A stretch of DNA of 11,170 nucleotides from [Eubacterium] saphenum (GCA_004557645.1 SFGI01000049.1:1-11170); one strand, 5' to 3'. Counted from the stretch's first letter, positions 1-6,258 are shown. Numbers and translations: made by a program. Notes: generated by a model not told the origin, from the sequence alone.

Positions 1-1
1 A

Positions 2-82
2 AAACTGGAAAAAAATCCTGCTTCTCCTGAATATATTTTTACAGAAGTTGGCATTGGCTACCGTATGATCGATGAACCTTGA
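2..82 (+). CDS. kdpE: C-terminal end of OmpR-family response regulator, likely KdpE (partial)
   Basis: The window opens inside a reading frame that ends at TGA 80-82. The last 26 residues include PEYIFTEVGIGYRM, the final recognition-wing strand of an OmpR/PhoB winged-helix DNA-binding domain. In this family the wing ends in (T)EVG(V/I)GYR just before the C-terminus. The preceding KLEKNPASP resembles KdpE proteins (response regulator of the KdpFABC potassium pump) more than PhoB or WalR types, but so short a tail cannot settle which one. The receiver domain and most of the DNA-binding domain lie outside the window. The stop codon is ten bases before the crcB start, and the crcB ribosome binding site overlaps it, so the two genes are probably co-transcribed and translationally coupled. 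Confidence 0.6.
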   Translation, partial: KLEKNPASPEYIFTEVGIGYRMIDEP

Positions 83-92
83 GGATATAGAT

Positions 93-458
93 ATGATGAA
101 CGGATTTTTTGTAATGCTGGGCGGTGGGATTGGTGCTCTGCTGCGCTATTTGATCAGTTTGATCCCCTGCCGCATGTCCTTTCCGCTTTTAACACTGGTG
201 ACCAATATTTTGGGTGCATTGCTCATTGGTTTTTTGGCAGGCATGGTGTTGAATGGAAAAAAGATTTCCAGTCACACGATGCTGTTCTGGAAAACTGGTC
301 TTTGCGGCGGCTTTACCACCTTTTCTACTTTTTCTTTGGAAGCTTTTCAGCTTTTGGAAGGCGGGCAGACCTTTGCAGGTATTCTTTATATTTTGCTGAG
401 TGTGCTTTGCTGTCTGGTCGGTATCTTCATCGGACATTCTTTGGCAAAAATGATTTGA
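93..458 (+). CDS. crcB: CrcB/Fluc fluoride channel
   Basis: A small integral membrane protein of 121 residues, the usual CrcB/Fluc length. Members form dual-topology dimers that let fluoride leave the cell passively and so protect enolase and pyrophosphatase. Family marks are GGGIGALLRY (10-19), TLVTNILGALLIG (34-46) with the conserved Asn, and GLCGGFTTFSTFS (69-81), the Phe/Thr/Ser stretch that lines the pore and the central sodium site. Four hydrophobic segments are visible. An in-frame ATG at 72 overlaps the upstream gene and has no ribosome binding site. The GAGG at 81-84 sits 8 bases before the ATG at 93, so 93 (or the adjacent ATG at 96) is chosen. The gene follows a probable kdpE and ends before a strong terminator. 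There is no room for a fluoride riboswitch directly upstream, so regulation would have to come from the upstream operon promoter. Confidence 0.93.
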   Translation: MMNGFFVMLGGGIGALLRYLISLIPCRMSFPLLTLVTNILGALLIGFLAGMVLNGKKISSHTMLFWKTGLCGGFTTFSTFSLEAFQLLEGGQTFAGILYILLSVLCCLVGIFIGHSLAKMI

Positions 459-465
459 AAACAGG

Positions 466-503
466 AAAGAGCCTTGATTCCAAAAGGAATGAAGGCTCTT
501 TTT
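466..503 (+). terminator. Intrinsic terminator after crcB
   Basis: The stem runs AAAGAGCCTT-G-ATTCC (466-481), loop AAAA (482-485), then GGAAT-G-AAGGCTCTTT (486-502). It has one internal G/G mismatch, and the 3' arm runs into a T-run. It begins 7 bases after the crcB stop codon. Confidence 0.85.
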
Positions 504-546
504 ATCGCTTGTGCAGTGAAAAAAGTTTCCCATCCGCCCTTCCAAC

Positions 547-576
547 AAAAAAAGAGTCCTAGCGGACTCTTTTTTA
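547..576 (-). terminator. Intrinsic terminator of the gap genes (works in both directions)
   Basis: The stem is AAAGAGTCC (551-559), loop TAGC (560-563), GGACTCTTT (564-572), flanked by an A-run on one side and a T-run on the other. Read on the minus strand it follows the stop codon of the gap gene at 588 by about 12 bases. Read on the plus strand it is a second stop signal behind crcB. Confidence 0.85.
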
Positions 577-587
577 TATTGCGTTAA

Positions 588-1607
<1,020 letters not shown>

Positions 1608-1664
1608 TGGATTCTTCCCCTCTCGTATATAAAAATTGGAATGACTAGTTACTTTTACCATATT

Positions 1665-1673
1665 ATTTTACCA
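1665..1673 (-). promoter_or_regulatory. Possible extended -10 promoter of the first gap gene
   Basis: On the minus strand TGG-TAAAAT forms an extended -10, about 58 bases before the gap start codon. It resembles TGG-TATACT in front of the second gap gene. No good -35 lies at 16-18 bases. A competing -10 (TATAAA) lies at 1760-1765, and its -35 position would fall on the dyad at 1782-1800. The true promoter is not settled. Confidence 0.3.
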
Positions 1674-1781
1674 CAACAAGAGGAAAAAAAACCGCGAAAT
1701 TTGCAATTTATCATTTTTCAGAAGTCTACACAGGAAAAGATTGGAGAAATGCGACTGCATTTATACAAACTGGTCATTTCT

Positions 1782-1800
1782 GTGGGACGAAAAACGTCCC
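1782..1800. promoter_or_regulatory. Candidate operator dyad 1 upstream of gap
   Basis: A perfect inverted repeat GGGACG-AAAAA-CGTCCC (1784-1800), extended by GT on the left. The words GGGAC and GTCC with a short spacer resemble the half-sites CGGGAC-N6-TGTC known for CggR, the glycolytic repressor of Bacillus subtilis. No regulator gene is in the window, so the protein that binds is unknown. Confidence 0.4.
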
Positions 1801-1822
1801 TTTCGTGATTCTGGACAAAAAA

Positions 1823-1842
1823 GTGGGACAGATTTTGTCCTA
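1823..1842. promoter_or_regulatory. Candidate operator dyad 2 upstream of gap
   Basis: GTGGGACA-GATT-TTGTCCTA: inverted arms TGGGAC and GTCCTA (one mismatch), 22 bases beyond dyad 1. On the minus strand it reads TAGGAC-N6-TGTC, close to the CggR half-site spacing. The same TAGGAC and TGTCCCAC words recur between the promoter and start codon of the second gap gene. Confidence 0.4.
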
Positions 1843-1865
1843 TTTTTCTGCTTGACTTTTTAATA

Positions 1866-1902
1866 ACGTAAAATAAGCCCTAGACTCGTAGAATCTAAGG
1901 CT
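1866..1902 (-). terminator. Weak terminator-like hairpin downstream of the second gap gene
   Basis: Minus-strand stem AGCCTTAGA / TCTAGGGCT (1894-1902 with 1876-1884; one A/C mismatch), loop of 9 bases, followed by TTATTTT. It lies about 100 bases after the stop codon of the gap gene at 2004. The tail is poor, so some read-through into the downstream gap gene is likely. Apart from this hairpin, the dyads and a smaller hairpin (CTGCT/AGCAG, 1941-1956), nothing gene-like was seen in 1608-2003. Confidence 0.4.
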
Positions 1903-2003
1903 ATGTTTACTCGCAAGCTGCTTTCGTCCTATCCGTTTCCCTGCTCCTGCAAGCAGTTTCAGTGAATATCACTTTGGAAAGCCTTTCTATGCGAAACTTC
2001 TGA

Positions 2004-3011
2004 TCATTCGTTATCAACTTTGTACATGTGTTTGATCAGATCCAGTACTTTATTGGAGTAACCCCATTCGTTGTCATACCAGCAAACCAGTTTTACGAAA
2101 TGATCGTTCAGGGCGATACCGGCTTTTGCATCAAAAATGGAAGTATGAGGGTCTGTCAGGAAGTCTGTAGAAACCACATCATCTTCAGTATAATCCATAA
2201 TGCCCTTCATTTCATTTTCGCAGGCTTTTTTGATGGTTGCTTTGATCTCATCATAAGTTGCGGGTTTTTCCAGACGGCAGGTCAGGTCAACTACAGATAC
2301 GTCTACAGTAGGAACACGGAAGGACATACCTGTCAGTTTGCCAGCCAGCGCAGGGATAACTTTGCCTACTGCCTTTGCAGCGCCTGTGCTGGAAGGGATG
2401 ATATTTGTAGCAGCTGCACGGCCGCCTCTCCAGTCTTTTCTGGAAGGACCGTCTACTGTTTTCTGTGTTGCTGTAATGGAGTGTACTGTTGTCATCAGAC
2501 CTTCCACGATACCGAAGTTATCATTGATCACTTTAGCCAGAGGTGCCAGACAGTTTGTTGTACAGGATGCATTGGATACGATCTTCATATCTTTTGTATA
2601 TGTTTCATGGTTCACGCCCATTACGAACATAGGCGCATCTGCGGAAGGAGCGGAGATGATAACCTTTTTTGCACCGCCTTCAAAGTGCTGTGCCGCCTTT
2701 TCCATTGTGGTAAACAGACCTGTAGATTCCAGGACATATTCAACGCCTGCATCTTTCCAAGGGATATCTTTGGGGTCCATGCAGTTATAAACGATGACTT
2801 CATGACCATTTGCGATCAGTTTGCCGTCTTTTTCTTCCAACTGACCCTGGAAACGACCATGGGCAGAGTCGTATTTCAGCATATAGATCATGTAATCCAC
2901 ATCAATGAAAGGGTCATTGACTGCAACGATATTCATATCGCCCCGTTCCAGTGCTGCGCGGAAAAACAGACGACCAATTCTACCAAAACCATTAATACCA
3001 ACTTTAGCCAT
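2004..3011 (-). CDS. gap: Glyceraldehyde-3-phosphate dehydrogenase, canonical NAD type
   Basis: A 335-residue class I GAPDH carrying out the NAD-dependent oxidative phosphorylation step of glycolysis. Diagnostic residues are GINGFGRIGR (5-14), N32-D33 (the NAD-specifying Asp), catalytic C150 in SNASCTTNC, catalytic H177, G188-P189-S190, SFRVPT (230-235) and the WYDNEWGYSNK block near the C-terminus. The start at 3011 is chosen because GAGGAGG lies 8 bases upstream and the protein then begins MAKVGINGFG as family members do; an upstream in-frame ATG at 3053 adds 14 residues with no support. It is about half identical by eye to the gap gene at 588-1607 and lies upstream of it on the same strand, 396 bases away. 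It has its own sigma-A promoter (3092-3119) and possible operator words between promoter and ribosome binding site. This is most likely the main catabolic enzyme. Confidence 0.96.
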   Translation of the reverse strand: MAKVGINGFGRIGRLFFRAALERGDMNIVAVNDPFIDVDYMIYMLKYDSAHGRFQGQLEEKDGKLIANGHEVIVYNCMDPKDIPWKDAGVEYVLESTGLFTTMEKAAQHFEGGAKKVIISAPSADAPMFVMGVNHETYTKDMKIVSNASCTTNCLAPLAKVINDNFGIVEGLMTTVHSITATQKTVDGPSRKDWRGGRAAATNIIPSSTGAAKAVGKVIPALAGKLTGMSFRVPTVDVSVVDLTCRLEKPATYDEIKATIKKACENEMKGIMDYTEDDVVSTDFLTDPHTSIFDAKAGIALNDHFVKLVCWYDNEWGYSNKVLDLIKHMYKVDNE

Positions 3012-3044
3012 AAAAAATTCCTCCTCAAAATGTGATTTTACTAC

Positions 3045-3083
3045 GTGGGACATTTTTTATCTATCGGCATCAAAAACGTCCTA
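3045..3083. promoter_or_regulatory. Candidate operator between promoter and start of the second gap gene
   Basis: The region contains GTGGGACA (3045-3052) and CGTCCTA (3077-3083), the same words as in the dyads upstream of the other gap gene but 24 bases apart. It starts at about the expected transcription start, the place where CggR acts as a roadblock in Bacillus subtilis. Binding of a CggR-like protein is inference. Confidence 0.35.
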
Positions 3084-3091
3084 TCACCCAT

Positions 3092-3119
3092 AGTATACCA
3101 CAAAATATTATTTTCACAA
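3092..3119 (-). promoter_or_regulatory. Sigma-A promoter of the second gap gene
   Basis: Minus strand: -35 TTGTGA (3114-3119, 4 of 6), spacer 16, -10 TATACT (3092-3097, 5 of 6) preceded by TGG (extended -10). The start codon lies about 80 bases downstream. Confidence 0.65.
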
Positions 3120-3171
3120 CAAAAAAATAGAAAAAACTGCCTATTTTCCGAAAAAGTACATGGATAAAAGT

Positions 3172-3217
3172 TTTGGCGAAAGAAATAGATGCAAAATGCT
3201 GCTTTTCTCCCGCCAAA
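3172..3217 (-). terminator. Long hairpin after the small-peptide gene, possible terminator or structured 3' end
   Basis: In minus-strand RNA a continuous 14-pair stem forms between 3204-3217 and 3172-3185, with two G-U pairs and an 18-base loop that has its own GCA/TGC core. The plus-strand RNA would have A/C mismatches at the two wobble positions, so the structure belongs to minus-strand transcripts. It is followed by ACTTTTATCC, a short T-run, so termination may be partial. Confidence 0.45.
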
Positions 3218-3231
3218 CACTTGGATTTTCC

Positions 3232-3255
3232 GGAATAACTGCTAACAGTTTTTCC
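3232..3255. other. Inverted repeat downstream of the small-peptide gene
   Basis: GGAATAACTG (3232-3241), loop CTAA, CAGTTTTTCC (3246-3255): ten pairs with one mismatch. It begins 23 bases after the small-peptide stop codon on the minus strand. There is no T-tail on the minus strand. The plus strand is T-rich after it, but no plus-strand gene lies upstream that would need a terminator. Confidence 0.4.
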
Positions 3256-3278
3256 TGTTTTTCATTTTTTATTCAAAC

Positions 3279-3380
3279 TCAATATTCATCGATGTGGATC
3301 AAATCGATGATGCTCAGAGTCAGCAGAGCTGCAGAAACTGCCAGAGACACTGCGCTTACAACCAAACGAGATACTTTCAT
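3279..3380 (-). CDS. Small hydrophobic peptide, 33 residues, function unknown
   Basis: I do not recognise this peptide. It has 33 residues: a basic start MKVSRL, a hydrophobic stretch at about 6-29 (VVSAVSLAVSAALLTLSII and a few more), and an acidic end HIDEY. This suits one membrane-spanning helix, possibly with the positive N-terminus inside. Support for a real gene is unusually complete for its size. A GGAGGAGGGG ribosome binding site ends 5 bases before the ATG. A sigma-A-like promoter (TTTACA, spacer 17, TGA-TAAAAT) lies 44 bases or more upstream, and hairpins follow the TGA stop. It is co-oriented with the gap genes and could feed transcription into them. An uncleaved signal anchor, a toxin-like peptide or a regulatory small protein are all possible; nothing in the sequence picks one. 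Confidence 0.7.
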   Translation of the reverse strand: MKVSRLVVSAVSLAVSAALLTLSIIDLIHIDEY

Positions 3381-3423
3381 GTTCTCCCCTCCTCCGGAAA
3401 ATAGTTGCTTTTCACTTGGAATT

Positions 3424-3452
3424 ATTTTATCATGTTAACCAGTAGTTGTAAA
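3424..3452 (-). promoter_or_regulatory. Promoter of the small-peptide gene
   Basis: Minus strand: -35 TTTACA (3447-3452, 5 of 6), spacer 17, -10 TAAAAT (3424-3429, 5 of 6) with TGA in front as an extended -10. The predicted start near 3417 gives a leader of about 37 bases. Confidence 0.65.
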
Positions 3453-3490
3453 ATGAATTCGCAAAATTTTCATGTTAAGGATGTGTTTTT

Positions 3491-3862
3491 ATGATTTTTA
3501 TTGGTGGGATCGCCCAAGGGAGAAAAGACTTTGATTTCTTTCGCCAGACGATGATCTGCAAAAAATGCGGACGTTATAGCAGTATTTCTGTTTTTATGGT
3601 TTATACTTATTTCAGTTTCTTCTTCATTCCCCTTTTCAAGTGGGGCAAAAAATACTATGCCGTTTCCAATTGCTGCAATACCATCTATGCCATCGATCAG
3701 GAGATGGGACGCTCTATCGAAAGGGGAGAAGCTGTGACCCTGCGGGAAGAAGATTTAACGATCGTTGGAATGGACAGCAGCAGAACCAATAACTGCCCCG
3801 ACTGTGGGTATCTTTTGACTCCTGAATATGAATACTGCCCCAAATGCGGCAGAAAGCTCTAA
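3491..3862 (+). CDS. Zinc-ribbon domain protein, uncharacterised
   Basis: A 123-residue protein of the small zinc-ribbon family found in many Firmicutes, with no known reaction. An N-terminal pair C23-x2-C26 (MICKKCG) and a neighbouring C61-C62 could bind one metal. A C-terminal ribbon has C102-x2-C105 (NCPDCG) and C116-x2-C119 (YCPKCG). Between 33 and 50 lies an aromatic, hydrophobic stretch (VFMVYTYFSFFFIPLFKW) that may be a buried strand pair or a membrane-associated segment. The ATG at 3491 follows AAGGA (3476-3480) at about ten bases. The gene stands alone on the plus strand, divergent from the small-peptide gene and convergent with sigF, with which it shares a terminator. Two copies of CATGTTAA (3431-3438, 3471-3478) lie in its upstream region. 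A role in protein or nucleic-acid binding is only an inference from the ribbon. Confidence 0.8.
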   Translation: MIFIGGIAQGRKDFDFFRQTMICKKCGRYSSISVFMVYTYFSFFFIPLFKWGKKYYAVSNCCNTIYAIDQEMGRSIERGEAVTLREEDLTIVGMDSSRTNNCPDCGYLLTPEYEYCPKCGRKL

Positions 3863-3867
3863 AAACG

Positions 3868-3894
3868 AAAGACAGGATAAATCCTGTCTTTTTT
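3868..3894. terminator. Bidirectional terminator between the zinc-ribbon gene and sigF
   Basis: AAAGACAGGA (3868-3877), loop TAAA, TCCTGTCTTT (3882-3891), followed by a T-run; the minus strand also has a T-rich tail. It begins 6 bases after the zinc-ribbon stop codon and overlaps the sigF stop codon at 3893-3895, so it serves both convergent genes. Confidence 0.88.
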
Positions 3895-4606
3895 ATTCCA
3901 ATGCTTCCCGCATTTGGGACAACACCCGTTTTTCAATACGGGAGACCTGTACCTGAGAGATGCCGATGCACTTTGCCACATCCGATTGCGTCCTGTCCTG
4001 AAAATATCGCATGGTGATGATCTGTCTCTCTTTCGCATCCAGATGTTCCAGTGCTTCCATCAGGGAAAGCCGCTCCATCATTTTCTCATTTTCAGTGGTA
4101 TCTGCCAATTTATCGATCAGCTGCAGCGGCGTGTCTCCGCCGCTTCCTGCCTGGGAAGCATAGAGACTTTCCACCTCTCGTCCCGATTCCAATGCCAAGA
4201 GCAGTTCTTCTTTTTCCACTTCCAATATGTTTGCCATTTCCTGCAGAGTCAATTCCTTGTTTTCCTCTTTTAATGCTTTTTCCTGCAGTTTTTTCGCACG
4301 ATAAGAAAGTTCCTTCAGGCTGCGGCTGACCTTCACCGTTCCATCATCTCTGAGAAACCGTTTGATCTCACCCATGATCATGGGAACTGCATATGTGGAA
4401 AATTTTACGTCATAGCTGAAGTCAAATTTTTCGATGCATTTCAAAAGCCCGATGGCGCCGATCTGATATAAGTCCTCCTGCTCCCCACGCCCAGTAAAAC
4501 GCCGTACAACGCTCCATATGAGGCCGGAATTTTCCTGCAGCAATTGGTCTTTGGCAGCTGCATCCCCTGCCTGGGCCCTTCTGATGCATTCATAGATATG
4601 CTCCAT
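3893..4606 (-). CDS. sigF: RNA polymerase sporulation sigma factor sigma-F
   Basis: A 237-residue sigma-70 family factor that directs the first forespore-specific transcription after asymmetric division. Region 2 spans about 28-92 (core-binding DLYQIGAIGLLKCIEKFD; -10 recognition KFSTYAVPMIMGEIKRFLRD), region 3 about 96-165, and region 4 about 180-235 with the helix-turn-helix TQSDVAKCIGISQVQVSRIE (206-225). Assignment to sigma-F rather than the related sigma-G rests on position: it is the last gene of spoIIAA-spoIIAB-sigF. The frame can be extended to a TTG at 4624, but AAGGAG lies 7 bases before the ATG at 4606 and the protein then begins MEHIYEC. It starts 4 bases after the spoIIAB stop codon, which suggests translational coupling. 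Activity is held by SpoIIAB until SpoIIAA releases it. Confidence 0.95.
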   Translation of the reverse strand: MEHIYECIRRAQAGDAAAKDQLLQENSGLIWSVVRRFTGRGEQEDLYQIGAIGLLKCIEKFDFSYDVKFSTYAVPMIMGEIKRFLRDDGTVKVSRSLKELSYRAKKLQEKALKEENKELTLQEMANILEVEKEELLLALESGREVESLYASQAGSGGDTPLQLIDKLADTTENEKMMERLSLMEALEHLDAKERQIITMRYFQDRTQSDVAKCIGISQVQVSRIEKRVLSQMREALE

Positions 4607-4610
4607 GAAA

Positions 4611-5039
4611 TCACTCCTTTGCAAGGGTCTTTTCCATAAAGATACGGGTGCCTTCGCCTACCCTGCTTTCAATGCAGACATTTTCCATGAAGGTTTCCAT
4701 AATGGTAAAGCCCATGCCGGAACGTTCCATCTCAGGCTTGGAGGTATAAAGGGGCTCTCGTGCCTGTTCTACGTTTTCGATCCCCTTTCCTTTATCTGCC
4801 ACCTCTATGTAGATGTGGTTTCCTGCATAGCCGCAGAATAGCTCCACCATGCCTGTTTTATTTTCATACCCATGGATGATGGCATTTGTAACTGCTTCGG
4901 AAACAGCCGTTTTTACATCTGTCAGTTCGGAAATAGTGGGGTCTAATTGTGTCAGAAAGCCTGCGGCAAACAAACGGGCAAAGCTTTCATTTTCCGATTT
5001 TGCGCTGAAAAAAACACGGGCTTCGTTATCAAACTGCAT
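4611..5039 (-). CDS. spoIIAB: Anti-sigma-F factor / SpoIIAA kinase SpoIIAB
   Basis: A 142-residue GHKL-fold protein kinase. It binds sigma-F and blocks it, and phosphorylates SpoIIAA on serine with ATP. The ATP-site motifs are present: N-box EAVTNAIIHGY (48-58) with E48 and N52, G1 box DKGKG (82-86), and G2 box SGMGF (107-111). Length matches the family. The ATG at 5039 follows GGGAGGG at about 6 bases; an in-frame upstream start would lengthen the protein into spoIIAA without reason. It overlaps the end of spoIIAA by 11 bases and is followed by sigF after 4 bases, the standard operon order for endospore formers. Confidence 0.96.
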   Translation of the reverse strand: MQFDNEARVFFSAKSENESFARLFAAGFLTQLDPTISELTDVKTAVSEAVTNAIIHGYENKTGMVELFCGYAGNHIYIEVADKGKGIENVEQAREPLYTSKPEMERSGMGFTIMETFMENVCIESRVGEGTRIFMEKTLAKE

Positions 5040-5388
5040 CACTTTCCCTCCCTTCTGCATAGGCAATGGCTTCATTTAGGGACGGAAAGGATGGCAGTAA
5101 GCGGGATAGTCCCGAAAGACGGATGATCTCCTCTATTTTTTTGTTGGGGCAGGCAATGGCAATACGTCCGCCCAGAGACTGGATCTGTTTATATCTCCCG
5201 ATCATGACGCCGATACCGGAGCTATCCATGAAGGTCACTTCCTGAAAGCCGAAGATGATATTTCGCCCGCCCATTTGTTCCAATGCACTTTCCGTCTGAC
5301 GGCGCAGTTCTGCAGCGGTATGATGGTCGATCTCCCCGGATATTTGTATGATGAGTGTTTTATTTTTTCGTTTGAATTTCAGTTCCAT
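5029..5388 (-). CDS. spoIIAA: Anti-anti-sigma factor SpoIIAA (STAS domain)
   Basis: A 119-residue single STAS domain, near the usual length. In its dephosphorylated form it binds SpoIIAB and frees sigma-F in the forespore; SpoIIE phosphatase, not in this window, removes the phosphate. The phosphorylation site is the first Ser of MDSSGIG (S56), matching the conserved Asp-Ser-Ser-Gly. The strands and helix around LIIQISGEIDHHTAAEL are typical of STAS. ATG 5388 is preceded by AAGGAGG at 8 bases, whereas an open frame extending to 5475 has no matching signal. It is the first gene of the operon. In Bacillus this operon uses sigma-H; the upstream minus strand has AGGAAGT (5455-5461) like a sigma-H -35, but only a poor -10 follows. 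Confidence 0.95.
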   Translation of the reverse strand: MELKFKRKNKTLIIQISGEIDHHTAAELRRQTESALEQMGGRNIIFGFQEVTFMDSSGIGVMIGRYKQIQSLGGRIAIACPNKKIEEIIRLSGLSRLLPSFPSLNEAIAYAEGRESDAV

Positions 5389-5574
5389 AAAAAATTCCTC
5401 CTTTTCCAAAATAATACCTGATGGAATACCTGTTTTTTGTCTCTTTCCACCGCAACTTCCTGCCTTCTTCGACACCCCCCAAGGATTTTGGACACAAAAT
5501 CTTTCATTCAGACACGCACAGACAGCACATCTTTCCCATAAAATAGAATATCCCCTTGATCGGAGGTGTGCTCC

Positions 5575-6258
5575 GTGCTCCTGTTTCTGCTATGTATCCC
5601 CTGCTGCTGTGCTTTTGCTTCCTCCGGCTCTTTTCCAAAACCATTGTCCAAGGAAGAGGAGCAGTGCTTCCTTCTGCAATTCAAAAATGGTACCGAAAAA
5701 GAGAAAGAAGCCGCTAAACAGGAATTGATCTTGCACAATCTGCGGTTGGTCGCCCACATCGCCAAAAAATACAACAATATTCAAAGAGATTCGGAAGAAC
5801 TGATCTCCATCGGTATCGTTGGGCTGATCAAAGCGATCCTATCTTATGACAATGAAAAAAGCATACGCTTGGCTACGTATGCTTCTCGTTGTATCGAAAA
5901 TGAAATTTTGATGTCTTTGCGGCTTTCAAAAAAATTCCAAAATGATATTTCCCTCCATGAGCCCATCGGCACAGACCGAGACGGCAACGAGATCGTCATG
6001 TTGGATGTCATCAACAGCGATACCCCCGATTTTGCCGACCAGCTGGAGCTTTCCCTACAATCCCAGAAGATGCTGAAAGCCATACAGGAAAAGCTTTCGG
6101 AACGGGAACAGATCGTTGTCACACTGCGCTATGGCCTTTGGAATGTGGATGAACTGACCCAGCAGGAAATTGCGGAAAGGCTGGGTATCTCCCGTTCCTA
6201 CGTTTCCCGCATCGAAAAAAAGGCATTGAAAAAACTCAATGCGGCATTAAACGAATAA
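5575..6258 (+). CDS. sigK: Sporulation sigma factor sigma-K (with hydrophobic, Cys-rich N-terminus)
   Basis: A 227-residue sigma-70 factor of the SigE/SigK group, for late mother-cell transcription (coat and cortex genes). Key blocks are LILHNLRLVAHIAKKY, ELISIGIVGLIKAI, LATYASRCIENEILM (region 2), DISLHEPIGTDRDGNEI, and the region 4 helix-turn-helix TQQEIAERLGISRSYVSRIE. The text SFPKPLSKEEE and the HEPIGTDRDGNE segment match sigma-K better than sigma-E. The start is taken as GTG 5575, 8 bases after GGAGG; a GTG at 5566 overlaps that site. The first 15 residues (LLFLLCIPCCCAFA) are strongly hydrophobic and probably a pro-sequence. Pro-sigma-K in Bacillus is cleaved by SpoIVFB. The gene is unbroken: no skin-type insertion. 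It is divergent from spoIIAA; CATAAAAT (5537-5544) resembles a sigma-E -10, but no -35 fits. Confidence 0.88.
   Translation: MLLFLLCIPCCCAFASSGSFPKPLSKEEEQCFLLQFKNGTEKEKEAAKQELILHNLRLVAHIAKKYNNIQRDSEELISIGIVGLIKAILSYDNEKSIRLATYASRCIENEILMSLRLSKKFQNDISLHEPIGTDRDGNEIVMLDVINSDTPDFADQLELSLQSQKMLKAIQEKLSEREQIVVTLRYGLWNVDELTQQEIAERLGISRSYVSRIEKKALKKLNAALNE

Noticed and set aside
83..92. Fluoride riboswitch in front of crcB
   Set aside because: Only ten bases separate the stop codon of the upstream gene from the crcB start, and they hold the ribosome binding site.
1608..1661. N-terminal extension of the first GAPDH to an ATG at 1661
   Set aside because: No ribosome binding site precedes it, the added residues match no GAPDH, and GAGGGG sits correctly before the ATG at 1607.
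3098..3119. Possible Rex (redox repressor) operator TTGTGAAAATAATATTTTGTGG upstream of gap
   Set aside because: Rex sites need inverted TTGTGA...TCACAA arms; the right arm here reads TTTTGTGG, so there is no dyad.
3122..3150. AT-rich hairpin AAAATAG/CTATTTT as a terminator on the minus strand
   Set aside because: Only seven weak pairs around a ten-base loop; expected by chance in such A/T-rich DNA.
5455..5480. Sigma-H promoter for spoIIAA
   Set aside because: AGGAAGT fits a -35, but the expected GAAT -10 is missing at the right distance, so it is not listed as a feature.
5537..5544. Sigma-E promoter for sigK
   Set aside because: CATAAAAT is like the sigma-E -10, but nothing like the -35 lies 13-15 bases upstream.
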